A stretch of DNA of 64,000 bases from Nonomuraea roseoviolacea subsp. carminata (GCF_024172185.1 NZ_JAMZEC010000001.1:124001-188000); one strand, 5' to 3'; positions 52,185 to 61,346 are shown, numbered from the stretch's first letter. Notes: generated from the sequence alone by a model not told the origin. Translations and numbers: made by a program.

Positions 52185-54017
52185 ATGACTGTGCCGGACC
52201 TCGAACACGCTCTGGACGCGCTCTCGGCGCGCGTCACGTCTCTGCGTGAGGCGAGGACGGCCTACCCGTCCGAGCTGGCTCCCATTCTCGACGCGGCGCT
52301 GGCGGAGCTGGACACCGCCTCCGAGCTGCTGGCCGAGGCGCGCGTCGAGCTGCGCAAGGCCACCGACCGGCGCCAGGGCAAGAAGGACGGGCCGCAGCGG
52401 GAGCTGAAGCTGCTGCGGCAGGTGTTCCGGGCGTTCCCCGTGCCGGTGATCGTGCTGGACGGCGGCGGCGTGGTGCGGCGCGTCAACGGCGAGACCTCCC
52501 GGGTGCTGGGCAGCCCGGACGGCTACCTGGTGGGCCGCTCGTTCCCGCTGCTGGTGGACGTCTCGCGGCGGGCCGCGTTCCGCTCCCACCTGACGTCGGT
52601 GCTCCAGACGGGGCAGCCGGCGGCGTTCGAGACGCGGCTGGCGCACCAGGGGCGCACCCACACGGTGCAGCTCGCGCTGACCCGGCTGACGATGCCGGGC
52701 GAGCCACAGCAGATGGTGGCCGCCGTGGCGCTGCCCACCGAGGTCCAGCTCCCCGGACCGGCGGCGGAGCGGCCGGAGCAGTCCGACGGCGAGCTGCTCA
52801 TGGCAGCGAGCCGGCGGCAGGACCTGCTGGCCCGCATGGCCGCGCTGCTGCTGGACGAGGAGGCGCTGCGGCAGCCGGTCGCGCTGCCCCGCGCCACGCG
52901 GCTGCTGGCCGCCGAGTGGGCCGACTGGGTGGTCGCCGACGTCGTGCGGGACGGGATGCCGCGCCGCTCGGTCGTGGTGGCGCCCAAGGACCATCCGCTC
53001 GGCGGGCTGGTGCGGCAGGTGGAGGGCGCGGAGCCGGCGGCGAGCCAGGTGGTGGCGCACGTGCTGGAACGCGGCTCGGGCCTGGTCCACGAGATGCTGG
53101 ACGACGAGACGCTGTTCGGCTTCTCCGCTGACGGGCCGCTGCTGACCGCGATGGGCGCGGGCTCGCTGCTGTGCGTGCCGATCGGCGCCCGCGAGGGCGC
53201 GCTGACGCTGGTGCGCGGGCACGACAAGCCGCCGTTCACGCTGGCCGACCTCGGGGTCATGCAGGAGGTCGGCCTGCACCTCGGGCTCGCGGTGCGGGCG
53301 CAGCGCAGCTTCCAGCGGCGCGCCAGGGCGGCCGACGCCCTGTCGGCCAGCGTCGCGCCGCGCAACCTGCCGGACGTGCCGGGGTACGAGGCGAGCGCCA
53401 TCTACCACCCGGGCGCCTCCGTGGGCGCCGAGTTCTACGACGTGTTCCCGGTGGAGGGCGGCTGGGGCTTCGCCCTGGGCGGCGCCGTGGGCAAAGGCGA
53501 GGAGGCCGCCTCGGTCAGCGCCATGGTCAGGGGCGGGCTGCGGGTGCTGGGCGCCTGGGAGTCCGACCCGGACGTGGTCATGCGCAAGGTCAACGAGGCG
53601 CTCGTCAAGCAGGGCACCGGCATGTTCGTGATGGCGGTGGCGGGGTTCGTGCGCGGGCGCACGATCCGGCTGTCGTCGGCCGGGCACCACCCGGCGGCGC
53701 TGTTGCAGCCGGACGGCGGCGTGCGCTTCGCCTCGGGCGGCGGCGTGCCGCTGGGCATCGCGCCGACGGGCGAGACCGGGGTGGAGGAGCTCACGGTCGG
53801 CCTGGGCCAGACCCTGGTGCTCTACTCCGAGGGGCTGATCTCCTCGCGCAACGAGGCCGGCGAGCCGTACGGCGAGGAACGGCTGGCGGACGTGCTGGGG
53901 CGGTGCGCCGGGCAGTCGCCGGCCACCGTGGTCAAGGCCGTGGAGGCCGACCGCAGCGCGTTCTCGGGCGGCCAGGTGTGGGACGAGATCGTGATCCTCG
54001 CCCTGCGCGGCGCCTGA
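52185..54017 (+). CDS. PAS-GAF-PP2C (SpoIIE-like) protein with altered metal ligands
   Basis: The protein has 610 aa from ATG 52185; no clear ribosome site, TAGCGT nearby. An N-terminal coiled coil (residues 1-75) is followed by PAS (~80-190), GAF (~210-390) and a C-terminal SpoIIE-type phosphatase (~400-610). The phosphatase motifs are GAEFYDVF (family GGDFYD), GGAVGKGEEAA (family GDVxGKG), LYSEG (family YTDG) and DEIVILALR (family DDI). One metal-binding Asp is replaced by Gly and two by Glu. It may be weak or inactive as a phosphatase; sensing or scaffolding is an alternative role. Confidence 0.9.
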   Translation: MTVPDLEHALDALSARVTSLREARTAYPSELAPILDAALAELDTASELLAEARVELRKATDRRQGKKDGPQRELKLLRQVFRAFPVPVIVLDGGGVVRRVNGETSRVLGSPDGYLVGRSFPLLVDVSRRAAFRSHLTSVLQTGQPAAFETRLAHQGRTHTVQLALTRLTMPGEPQQMVAAVALPTEVQLPGPAAERPEQSDGELLMAASRRQDLLARMAALLLDEEALRQPVALPRATRLLAAEWADWVVADVVRDGMPRRSVVVAPKDHPLGGLVRQVEGAEPAASQVVAHVLERGSGLVHEMLDDETLFGFSADGPLLTAMGAGSLLCVPIGAREGALTLVRGHDKPPFTLADLGVMQEVGLHLGLAVRAQRSFQRRARAADALSASVAPRNLPDVPGYEASAIYHPGASVGAEFYDVFPVEGGWGFALGGAVGKGEEAASVSAMVRGGLRVLGAWESDPDVVMRKVNEALVKQGTGMFVMAVAGFVRGRTIRLSSAGHHPAALLQPDGGVRFASGGGVPLGIAPTGETGVEELTVGLGQTLVLYSEGLISSRNEAGEPYGEERLADVLGRCAGQSPATVVKAVEADRSAFSGGQVWDEIVILALRGA

Positions 54018-54128
54018 CGCCACCCCCTCGGACCTGGCCAATCACCCGCAACCCCCAGATTCCGGTCACGATTTCCTGGAGCCCCATCTCGCCGTTCGCG
54101 TTTTTTGTGCGAGAAGTCGGTTCTGTCG

Positions 54129-54157
54129 GGGTTTGCGTCTGGGGCTGTTCCGGGTAA
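54129..54157 (+). promoter_or_regulatory. SigF/SigB-like promoter of the glycosyltransferase gene
   Basis: GGGTTT (54129-54134) and GGGTAA (54152-54157) are separated by 17 bp, ~85 bp before ATG 54242. This fits GGTTT-N15-17-GGGTAT known for mycobacterial SigF. The sigma gene 3.4 kb away (50863) is of that class. Confidence 0.6.
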
Positions 54158-54241
54158 AGTCTTCAGCACAGATATCCGTGCCTAAGACGCAGGCACACCT
54201 TGAAGGCTGTTTCCACACTGCTTTCCACGCTGAGGTGTGCC

Positions 54242-55345
54242 ATGAATATCGCGATCGTCGCATCCGTCAACGGCAGCAAGCGTCACCACATCCACGCCGT
54301 GGCCCGTGAGCTGGGGCGTGAGCACCACGTCACGATCTACTCCCGCCGAGACAACGCCGAAGGCAAGCCCAGGACGCGGGTGGCCCCGGGGGTCACGGTG
54401 GAGCACATCGACGTGGGCCCGGCGCGTGACCTGACGCCGGACGACGTCGTTCCGTACCTCAACGACATCGGCCGCCACCTGACCAAGCGGTGGAGCCAGG
54501 AGCGGCCGGACGTCATCCACGCCCACTCCTGGACCGGCGGGCTCGCCGCCGTCGCCGGCGCCAAGGGCCTGGACGTGCCGGTGACCCAGACCTTCCACTC
54601 GGTCGACGCCGCCCACATCAAGCTGGAGCGGGCGCTCGGCCGCCGCGCCAACGCGGTCATCGCGGGCTCCAACGACGAGGAGTCGGCGCTGATCCGGCTC
54701 GGCGTGCCGCGCAACAACATCGCGATCGTCCCCTACGGCGTCGACACCGAGCGCTTCCACCGGCAGGGCCCCGCCGCCACGCGCGGCGCCCGCAAGCGGC
54801 TGCTGCACGTCGGCGCCCTGTCCCCCGACCGCGGCGCCCACACCGTCGTGCGCGCCCTGCAGGGCCTGACGGACGTCGAGCTGGTCATCGCCGGCGGGCC
54901 CGACCCCGACGAGCTGGGCGACGACCGCGACGCGCGCCGGCTGCGGGCCCTGGCCGAGCAGCTCGGCGTGGCCGACCGCGTGACCCTCCTCGGTCAGGTC
55001 AAGCGCACCGCCGTCCCCAAGCTCATGCGCGGCGCCGACGCCGTCGTGACCATCCCCCGCGAGGCCGCGACCGGCATCGTCGCCCTGGAGGCCATGGCGT
55101 GCGGCGTCCCGGTGATCGCCTCCGCCGTGGGCGCCCACCTCGACTCCGTCATCGACGGCGTCACCGGCCTGCTGGTGCCGCCGGACCGCCCCGCCCAGAC
55201 CGCGCGCCTGGCCCGCGAGCTGCTCGCCGACGGCACGCTGCGCACCGCGCTCGGCTACGCCGGCGCCGACCGCGCCCGCTCCCGCTACTCCTGGGAGCGC
55301 GTCAGCCAGGAGCTCGTCCGCGTGTACGAGGCGGCCTGCGCCTGA
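54242..55345 (+). CDS. GT4-family glycosyltransferase
   Basis: The protein has 367 aa from ATG 54242 with GAGGTG upstream. The N-terminal Rossmann fold begins MNIAIVASVNGSKRHHIHAV with HAHSWTGGLAAVAG; the C-terminal fold has RLLHVGALSPDRGAHTVV, VELVIAGGPD and the EAMACGVPVIASAVGAHLDS motif, with Glu of the EX7E-like TGIVALEAMACG. It probably transfers a sugar from a nucleotide donor to a lipid or protein acceptor. A SigF-like promoter lies upstream, so it may be a stress gene. Confidence 0.9.
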   Translation: MNIAIVASVNGSKRHHIHAVARELGREHHVTIYSRRDNAEGKPRTRVAPGVTVEHIDVGPARDLTPDDVVPYLNDIGRHLTKRWSQERPDVIHAHSWTGGLAAVAGAKGLDVPVTQTFHSVDAAHIKLERALGRRANAVIAGSNDEESALIRLGVPRNNIAIVPYGVDTERFHRQGPAATRGARKRLLHVGALSPDRGAHTVVRALQGLTDVELVIAGGPDPDELGDDRDARRLRALAEQLGVADRVTLLGQVKRTAVPKLMRGADAVVTIPREAATGIVALEAMACGVPVIASAVGAHLDSVIDGVTGLLVPPDRPAQTARLARELLADGTLRTALGYAGADRARSRYSWERVSQELVRVYEAACA

Positions 55346-55416
55346 TCCGAAGCACCCCCGCCCCTCGGCCGGACCCGGTCCCCCGGTGTCCGGCCGGGTG
55401 CTTGTAGGGTCCCGGC

Positions 55417-56010
55417 ATGCTGATTCACCCGTGGGACGCCGCCGACGACGAGGGGGCCCTCGCGTACGTCAGGGAGCACGCGTTCGGGCAGCTCATCGCC
55501 GCCGGCCGCGACCGCGACCTCCCCGTCGTGGTCCCGACGCAGTTCCTCCTCCAGGACGACCGGACGGTCCTGCTCCACCTGGCCCGCCCCAACCCCGTGT
55601 GGGCGGCCGTCGAGGAGAACCCGAAGGTGCTGCTGTCCGTCGCGCACCACTGGGCGTACATCCCGGGCTCGTGGCGGGCCGAGCCGGGCACCGACCCGGC
55701 GCTCGGCGTGCCGACCACCTACTACTCGGCCGTCCAGCTCGCCTGCCACGCCGAGATCGTCAAGGACGCCGAGGGCAAGCTGGAGATCCTGCGCGCCCAG
55801 CTCGGCGACCTCGACCCGCGGGCGGGCGACCCGGCCGCGATGCCGCGGCTGCTGTCGGGCATCCAGGGGCTGCGGCTGCGGATCGAGGAGGTCCGCGGCA
55901 AGTTCAAGTACGACGGGCACAAGGACGCCGCGCACCGGGGGCGGGTGGCGGGCCACCTGTCGGAGCGGGGCGGCCCCGGCGACGCCCCCGCCCTACGGCA
56001 TCTGTCCTGA
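55417..56010 (+). CDS. FMN-binding PaiB-type regulator/flavoprotein
   Basis: The protein has 197 aa from ATG 55417; TAGGGT lies 6 bp upstream, suggesting a leaderless message. The split-barrel features are LIAAGRDRDLPVVVPTQFLL, LLHLARPNPVW, VLLSVAHHWAYIPGSW and TTYYSAVQLACHAEIV, typical of FMN-binding negative transcriptional regulators (PaiB). The C-terminal helix RIEEVRGKFKYDGHKDAAHR is also typical. DNA binding is not evident from sequence. It converges with the PucR gene (4 bp gap). Confidence 0.88.
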   Translation: MLIHPWDAADDEGALAYVREHAFGQLIAAGRDRDLPVVVPTQFLLQDDRTVLLHLARPNPVWAAVEENPKVLLSVAHHWAYIPGSWRAEPGTDPALGVPTTYYSAVQLACHAEIVKDAEGKLEILRAQLGDLDPRAGDPAAMPRLLSGIQGLRLRIEEVRGKFKYDGHKDAAHRGRVAGHLSERGGPGDAPALRHLS

Positions 56011-56014
56011 GCCG

Positions 56015-57067
56015 TCACACCAGGCGGGCGGCCTTGAGGCCGAGGTGGACGGCCAGGCGGTCGTCGCCCTCGCCCAGGTCGCGGCCCAGCAGCCGCTCCG
56101 CCTTCCCCAGCCGGTAGTACAGCGTCTGGCGGTGGATGCCCAGCTCCGCCGCCGTCTTCTGGGCGTTGCCGCCCAGGTCGAGGTACGTCTCGACGGTGTG
56201 GGCCAGCTCCCCGTCCAGCGCGGCGGTCTCGGCCGCCAGCTCCGCCAGGTCGGCCTGGCCGAGCCGGGCCAGCAGCCGGTGCGCGCCGAGGTCCTCCCAG
56301 CGGGCGACGGGCGCGAAGCGCGGGAAGTGCTCGGCGATCCGCAGCGCCTGGCGCGCCTCCCGCCAGCTCTGCCAGGCCTCCCCCGGGTCGCGCCGGACCG
56401 CCCCGACGCCGGCCGCCGTGCCGTACGCGGCCTGGACCGTGCGCGCCACCTCGCCGGCCAGGTGGGCGGGGGCGAGCAGCGCGACCGGCGAGCCGGGACG
56501 GGCCAGCACCCCGCGCGGCAGCGTCCACAGCGCGGCCACCCGGTTGTCCGACTCGCGCACCGCGATCGCGGCGACCGGGCCGGGCACCTCCAGCGAGGCG
56601 CCCGCGCGCTCCTCCGGGTCGGCGGACAGCAGCGCCCGCAGCCCGCGGCCGGCGTCGCGGCGGCTGCGCGCCTCCTGGGCCAGCGCGGCGGCGGCGCGGC
56701 CCACCAGCGGCTCGGCCCGGCGCAGCAGGTCGTCGGTGAGGCTGCCCGAGTCGAGCAGCCACAGGTAGCCGTAGGTGACGTCCTGGTGCCGCAGCGGCCA
56801 GCAGACCCGGGCCAGCACCTTGAGGTCGGCGTCGGCCGGGATGCGGACGGGGTGCCCGGCCCGGACGATGCCGTAGCGTTCGAAGTAGTCGCGGACCTCC
56901 GGCGTGGCGCGCCGGCGCAGGATCGACTCCTGGCGCACGGTGTCGATGTCTCCGTGCTGCGCCCCGTACGCGAGCAGCCGGAACGAGCGGTCCTCCAGCG
57001 TCGCGGAGGCCCCGAGCAGCCGGGCGAGCTCGTCGACGATGTCCTGCAGATCAGCCGAATTGTCCAT
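56015..57067 (-). CDS. PucR-type regulator of proline catabolism
   Basis: The protein has 350 aa from ATG 57067; ATG 57088 would add 7 residues and neither has a clear ribosome site. It has the PucR layout: an N-terminal sensor (LQDIVDELARLLGASATLED), a central GGDEF-related region (VGAVRRDPGEAWQSWREARQ) and a C-terminal HTH_30 (AHTVETYLDLGGNAQKTAAE, LGIHRQTLYYRLGKAERLLG). In actinobacteria such proteins activate proline dehydrogenase/P5C dehydrogenase genes in response to proline. It is divergent from the proline dehydrogenase gene, fitting that role. Confidence 0.9.
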   Translation of the reverse strand: MDNSADLQDIVDELARLLGASATLEDRSFRLLAYGAQHGDIDTVRQESILRRRATPEVRDYFERYGIVRAGHPVRIPADADLKVLARVCWPLRHQDVTYGYLWLLDSGSLTDDLLRRAEPLVGRAAAALAQEARSRRDAGRGLRALLSADPEERAGASLEVPGPVAAIAVRESDNRVAALWTLPRGVLARPGSPVALLAPAHLAGEVARTVQAAYGTAAGVGAVRRDPGEAWQSWREARQALRIAEHFPRFAPVARWEDLGAHRLLARLGQADLAELAAETAALDGELAHTVETYLDLGGNAQKTAAELGIHRQTLYYRLGKAERLLGRDLGEGDDRLAVHLGLKAARLV

Positions 57068-57142
57068 GTGTATGACAGCCTGCCACATCGCGCGTTACGA
57101 GCGTCGATGGCCCCTTTTGAGCTGGGGTTTTAGATTGGATAC

Positions 57143-58060
57143 ATGCTCGGTCAAGTATTGCTCGCCACGTCCCGGAGCGCGCTCGTGCGCCGTTCCGTGT
57201 CCGGTTTCCCGCTCACGCGGAAGGTCGTCGACCGGTTCGTCGCCGGCGAGGGTGTCGATGAGGCCCGCAAGGCCGTCGAACGGCTCACCGACGCCAGGCT
57301 GACCGTGACCGTGGACCATCTCGGCGAGGAGACCCGCGACGCGGGGGCCGCCGCCGCGACGGCCAAGGCGTACGTGACGCTGCTGGAGTCGCTGCGGCCG
57401 CTCGGCCTCGGCTCGCGCGCGGAGGTGTCGGTCAAGCTGTCGGCGGTCGGCCAGCAGTTCGACGAGGCGCTGGCGCTGGCCCACGCCCGCGAGATCTGCG
57501 CCGCCGCCGCCGCGAACGGCTCGCCCGTCACCCTCGACATGGAGGACCACACCACCGTCGACTCGACGCTCGGCATCCTGCGCACGCTGCGCGAGGACTT
57601 CCCGTCGACGGGCGTGGCCATCCAGGCGTACCTGTTCCGCAGCGTCCAGGACTGCCGTGACCTGGCCGTCGAGGGCAGCCGGGTGCGCCTGGTCAAGGGC
57701 GCCTACCGGGAGCCCGCCTCGGTCGCCCACCAGAGCAAGGGCGACGTCGACCGGGCGTACGTGCGATGCCTGCGGATCCTCATGGCGGGGAAGGGGTATC
57801 CCATGGTGGCGACGCACGACGACCGGCTGATCGCCGTGACCGAGCTGCTCGCCGACCGCTTCGGCCGCTCCGTCGGCGACTACGAGTACCAGATGCTCTA
57901 CGGCATCCGGACCGACCGGCAGGAGGCCCTGGCCGGGGCCGGTCACACCGTCCGCGTCTACATCCCGTACGGCGACGACTGGTACGGCTACTTCATGCGC
58001 CGCCTGGCCGAGCGCCCGGCCAACGTCGCCTTCTTCCTTCGTGCCCTTGGGGGTAAGTAA
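57143..58060 (+). CDS. proline dehydrogenase (monofunctional PRODH)
   Basis: The protein has 305 aa from ATG 57143. It oxidises L-proline to pyrroline-5-carboxylate with FAD. The barrel motifs are present: VSVKLSAVGQQFDEALALAH, DMEDHTTVDSTLGIL, AIQAYLFRSVQDC, RLVKGAYREP, MVATHDDRLIAV, YEYQMLYGIRTD and VYIPYGDDWYGYFMRRLAER with the Arg pair that holds the substrate carboxylate. The stop is followed without a gap by the ATG of the P5C dehydrogenase gene. Confidence 0.95.
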   Translation: MLGQVLLATSRSALVRRSVSGFPLTRKVVDRFVAGEGVDEARKAVERLTDARLTVTVDHLGEETRDAGAAAATAKAYVTLLESLRPLGLGSRAEVSVKLSAVGQQFDEALALAHAREICAAAAANGSPVTLDMEDHTTVDSTLGILRTLREDFPSTGVAIQAYLFRSVQDCRDLAVEGSRVRLVKGAYREPASVAHQSKGDVDRAYVRCLRILMAGKGYPMVATHDDRLIAVTELLADRFGRSVGDYEYQMLYGIRTDRQEALAGAGHTVRVYIPYGDDWYGYFMRRLAERPANVAFFLRALGGK

Positions 58061-59734
58061 ATGGACGCCATTACCAACGTGCCCACGCCGGCCAACGAGC
58101 GGGTGTACTCCTACGCGCCGGGCAGCGCCGAGCGCACCACGCTGGAGAACCGGATCAAGGAGCTGTCCGGGGCGTCGATCGACCTGACGATGACGATCGG
58201 CGGCCGGCAGCGGATGGGCGGCGGCGCGCCGATCGACGTCGTGCAGCCGCACAACAAGGCGTCCGTGCTCGGCGTCACCCACGACGCCACCGCGCAGGAC
58301 GTCCAGGAGGCGATCGACACGGCGCTGGCCGCCGCGCCCGCGTGGCGGTCGCTGTCGTTCGACGAGCGGGCCGCGGTGTTCCTGCGGGCCGCCGACCTGC
58401 TGGCGGGCCCGTGGCGCGCGACGCTGAACGCCGCCACCATGCTCGGCCAGTCGAAGACGGCGCAGCAGGCGGAGATCGACTCGGCCTGCGAGCTGATCGA
58501 CTTCTTCCGCTTCAACGTGGCGTACGCGCGCCAGCTCCACGCCGACCAGCCGGCGTCGTCGCCCGGCGTGTGGAACCGGATGGAGTACCGGCCGCTCGAG
58601 GGCTTCGTGCTGGCGATCACGCCGTTCAACTTCACCGCCATCGCCGGCAACCTGCCGACGGCCGCCGCCCTGATGGGCAACGTCGTGGTCTGGAAGCCGT
58701 CGCCCACGCAGCAGTTCGCGGCGCACTTCACCATGCGCCTGCTGGAGGAGGCCGGCCTGCCGCCGGGCGTGATCAACATGGTCACGGGCAACGGCCAGGC
58801 CGTCTCGGAGGTGGCGCTGGCCCACCCCGAGCTCGCCGGCATCCACTTCACCGGCTCGACCGCGACGTTCCAGCACCTGTGGCGGACGGTCGGCACCAAC
58901 ATCGGCACCTACCGGGGCTACCCGCGCCTGGTCGGCGAGACCGGCGGCAAGGACTTCGTGCTCGCCCACCCGTCGGCCGACCTCGCCGGCCTGCGCACGG
59001 CGCTGATCCGGGGCGCCTTCGAGTACCAGGGCCAGAAGTGCTCGGCCGCCTCGCGGGCCTACGTCCCGCGCTCGCTGTGGACGCGGATGCGCGACGACTT
59101 CGTGGCCATGGCCGAGTCGCTCACCGTGGGCGACGTCACGGAGGACCTGTCCACGTTCATGGGCGCCGTCATCGACGGACGCGCCTTCGCCAAGCACAAG
59201 GCCGCCATCGACCGCGCCCGCCAGGCCGGCGGCGTGAACGTGCTCACCGGCTCCTACGACGACTCCACCGGCTACTTCGTCAAGCCGACCATCGTGGAGT
59301 GCGCCGACCCCACGGACGAGGTCTTCGTCAAGGAGTACTTCGGCCCGATCCTCGGCGTCCACGTCTACGAGGACGGCGACTTCGACCGGGTGCTCGACCA
59401 GATGGAGGCCGTCACGCCGTACGCGCTGACCGGCTCGCTCATCGCCCAGGACCGGTACGCGATCGCCTCGGCCTCGGAGCGGCTGCGCTTCGCGGCGGGC
59501 AACTTCTACGTCAACGACAAGCCGACGGGCGCGGTCGTGGGCCAGCAGCCGTTCGGCGGCGCCCGCGCCTCGGGCACCAACGACAAGGCGGGCTCGATCT
59601 TCAACCTGATCCGCTGGGTGAACGCCCGCACGATCAAGGAGACGTTCGTGGCGCCGGTCGTCACCGGCCCGTACCGCGGCGACGTGCCGCAGTCCGGCTT
59701 CGAGCAGCCCGACCTGAAGAAGCTCGGCTACTGA
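58061..59734 (+). CDS. pruA: L-glutamate gamma-semialdehyde dehydrogenase (P5C dehydrogenase)
   Basis: The protein has 557 aa from ATG 58061, directly after the preceding TAA. It completes proline degradation to glutamate using NAD. Aldehyde-dehydrogenase residues are clear: ITPFNFTAIAGNLP, Lys212 in VVWKPSPT, Glu293 in GETGGKDF and the catalytic Cys327 in GQKCSAASRAY. The C-terminus has the NDKPTGAVVGQQPFGGARAS block that defines P5C dehydrogenases. A strong terminator follows. Confidence 0.96.
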   Translation: MDAITNVPTPANERVYSYAPGSAERTTLENRIKELSGASIDLTMTIGGRQRMGGGAPIDVVQPHNKASVLGVTHDATAQDVQEAIDTALAAAPAWRSLSFDERAAVFLRAADLLAGPWRATLNAATMLGQSKTAQQAEIDSACELIDFFRFNVAYARQLHADQPASSPGVWNRMEYRPLEGFVLAITPFNFTAIAGNLPTAAALMGNVVVWKPSPTQQFAAHFTMRLLEEAGLPPGVINMVTGNGQAVSEVALAHPELAGIHFTGSTATFQHLWRTVGTNIGTYRGYPRLVGETGGKDFVLAHPSADLAGLRTALIRGAFEYQGQKCSAASRAYVPRSLWTRMRDDFVAMAESLTVGDVTEDLSTFMGAVIDGRAFAKHKAAIDRARQAGGVNVLTGSYDDSTGYFVKPTIVECADPTDEVFVKEYFGPILGVHVYEDGDFDRVLDQMEAVTPYALTGSLIAQDRYAIASASERLRFAAGNFYVNDKPTGAVVGQQPFGGARASGTNDKAGSIFNLIRWVNARTIKETFVAPVVTGPYRGDVPQSGFEQPDLKKLGY

Positions 59735-59745
59735 CCGCCTGACAC

Positions 59746-59787
59746 GAAGATCCCCGGGAGCCTGCCCTCCCGGGGATCTTCCTTTTT
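59746..59787 (+). terminator. rho-independent terminator of the proline operon
   Basis: GAAGATCCCCGGGAG (59746-59760) and CTCCCGGGGATCTTC (59767-59781) form a perfect 15-bp stem with a 6-nt loop, followed by CTTTTT (59782-59787). Confidence 0.95.
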
Positions 59788-59864
59788 CCGCGGCATTGAC
59801 ATGACTCCCGTCCGTGGAATCAGATGATCACAATGGTCAAGTCGTCGAGAGATGAGGATGCTTC

Positions 59865-60518
59865 ATGCCGTTATCCGCAGCTCGCGTCACCCTCGGCAGC
59901 GCCACGGTCGCCCTCGCGATGCTCCTCACCACACCCCCCGCGAACGCCGTCCCCGTCACCCACAGCGCCGTCACCCGGGACGGTGTCGACCGCCGGGTCC
60001 TGCTGACCCCGGCGGAGCAGCCCCCGGCCGGCGAGGCGTACGGGGAGCCGTGGATCAACCCGTACTTCGAGCCCGCCGTCACCGGCCCGACCTGCTGGCG
60101 GTACGGGCGCGCCACGGGCGCGAGCGCGGGCCTCAGCGCCCGCTTCTCCACCCCGACCTGGTTCCACGCCTACAACGACGTGTGGGTCTTCCCCAGCGCG
60201 GACGCGGCGGCGGCCTTCGAGCGGCAGTGGCGGGCCGACCTGGCCACCTGCGTCGACCGCAACCCGCCGGGCGAGTCCGGCTCGTTCGTCCTCGACGTCA
60301 CGAAGGCGGGCGAGGCCGGCGGCGTGGACGTCCTGCGCGTCACCTCCGGCCTCAACCCCTACCCCCAGACCCAGCACTGGTGGGTGGCCGTGGTGCGGCA
60401 GGGCACCGCCGTGTACGCCGTCCAGCTCCTCGACTACCGCGACGGCGACCCGCGGCCCGTGCCCTTCGACGACACCGTCGCCGCGATCAGGAAGCGGCTC
60501 GCCACGTACTATCCCTGA
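59865..60518 (+). CDS. secreted sensor-like protein
   Basis: The protein has 217 aa from ATG 59865 with GAGG upstream. A signal peptide (VTLGSATVALAMLLTTPPANA) is cleaved after ANA. The mature part resembles the extracellular sensor domain found on actinomycete kinases: PTCWRYGRATG, VWVFPSADAAAAFERQWRAD, LATCVDRNPPGESG, with two cysteines likely disulfide-bonded. It is soluble and secreted, without a kinase partner. It follows the proline operon after its terminator, so it is transcribed separately. Confidence 0.8.
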   Translation: MPLSAARVTLGSATVALAMLLTTPPANAVPVTHSAVTRDGVDRRVLLTPAEQPPAGEAYGEPWINPYFEPAVTGPTCWRYGRATGASAGLSARFSTPTWFHAYNDVWVFPSADAAAAFERQWRADLATCVDRNPPGESGSFVLDVTKAGEAGGVDVLRVTSGLNPYPQTQHWWVAVVRQGTAVYAVQLLDYRDGDPRPVPFDDTVAAIRKRLATYYP

Positions 60519-60581
60519 CCCGCGCCGGCCGGGGTGAGGCCGTCACGCGTCGCACGGCTCGTACACGGAGGACCGATGGGG

Positions 60582-61346
60582 TCACCCGGCCGGGGCCAGG
60601 CGGCCCAGGGGCGCCGTGGGCAGGGCGATCCAGCCCTCCGTGGCGGCCGGGGCGGCCTGGCGCCCCTCCGGGACGGTGACCAGGCCGAGGGCCGAGGCCC
60701 GGGCGGCGAGCGCGGACACGACGGCGTCCGTGGCGTCGTCCGAGGCCCGGCAGAGCCGCTCGTACGGGCCGAGGTCCAGCCACGGCGCCTCGGCGAGCAG
60801 CCGGTCCACGAGCCGGCCCAGCTCGGCGAGGTTGGCGGCGCGCTTGTACCCCCGGTACGGCAGCCCCCACAGCTTCAGGCAGGCCGCCGGGTACACCTCC
60901 ACGACCGCGCCGCCCCCGCCCCGCTCCACGGGAGCGCCCCGCCGCGCCAGCTCGGCCAGCAGGGCGGCGCAGCGCATGGTGGCGTGCCCGATGCGGTCGG
61001 CCGACACGCTCAGCGGCGTCAGCCCGGTCCGCTCGCGCACCACCTGGTCGGTGACCCGCAACGCCAGGTCGCGCCGCCAGTCGCGGCCCGCGCGCCCCTC
61101 CGGCACCCGGACGCGCCCGGCGCGGTGCGCGGCGACGAAGTCGACGAACCGGTCGGGCCAGCCGAGGGGACAGTCGATCCCCGCCCTGCCGTCGGCCGTC
61201 ACCGCCCCTGCCACCGCCTCGACGACGAGGGCGTCGTCCGCCACGGTCTCCACCCGGACGAGCCGCGCCCGGCCGTCGCGCCAGTCGAGCCACGCCACCG
61301 CGGTCCGCACGGCCTCGGCGGCCAGGTCGACGCCGACGGTCAGCAT
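60582..61346 (-). CDS. DUF429 domain protein (RNase H-like fold)
   Basis: The protein has 254 aa from ATG 61346. It begins MLTVGVDLAAEAVRTAVAWL, the first strand with a conserved Asp (GVDLAA) typical of DUF429. Next come GIDCPLGWPDRFVDFVAAHR (second Asp), an RRTDxxV-like LRVTDQVVRERTGLTP, VVEVYPAACLKLWGLPYRGY, and a C-terminal DDATDAVVSALAA with two Asp. The layout is that of RNase H-like predicted nucleases. Substrate unknown. It lies tail to tail with the secreted protein. Confidence 0.88.
   Translation of the reverse strand: MLTVGVDLAAEAVRTAVAWLDWRDGRARLVRVETVADDALVVEAVAGAVTADGRAGIDCPLGWPDRFVDFVAAHRAGRVRVPEGRAGRDWRRDLALRVTDQVVRERTGLTPLSVSADRIGHATMRCAALLAELARRGAPVERGGGGAVVEVYPAACLKLWGLPYRGYKRAANLAELGRLVDRLLAEAPWLDLGPYERLCRASDDATDAVVSALAARASALGLVTVPEGRQAAPAATEGWIALPTAPLGRLAPAG

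Noticed and set aside
57095..59362. 755-aa minus-strand ORF opposite the proline genes
   Set aside because: It is the antisense shadow of PRODH and P5C dehydrogenase, whose catalytic motifs are intact.
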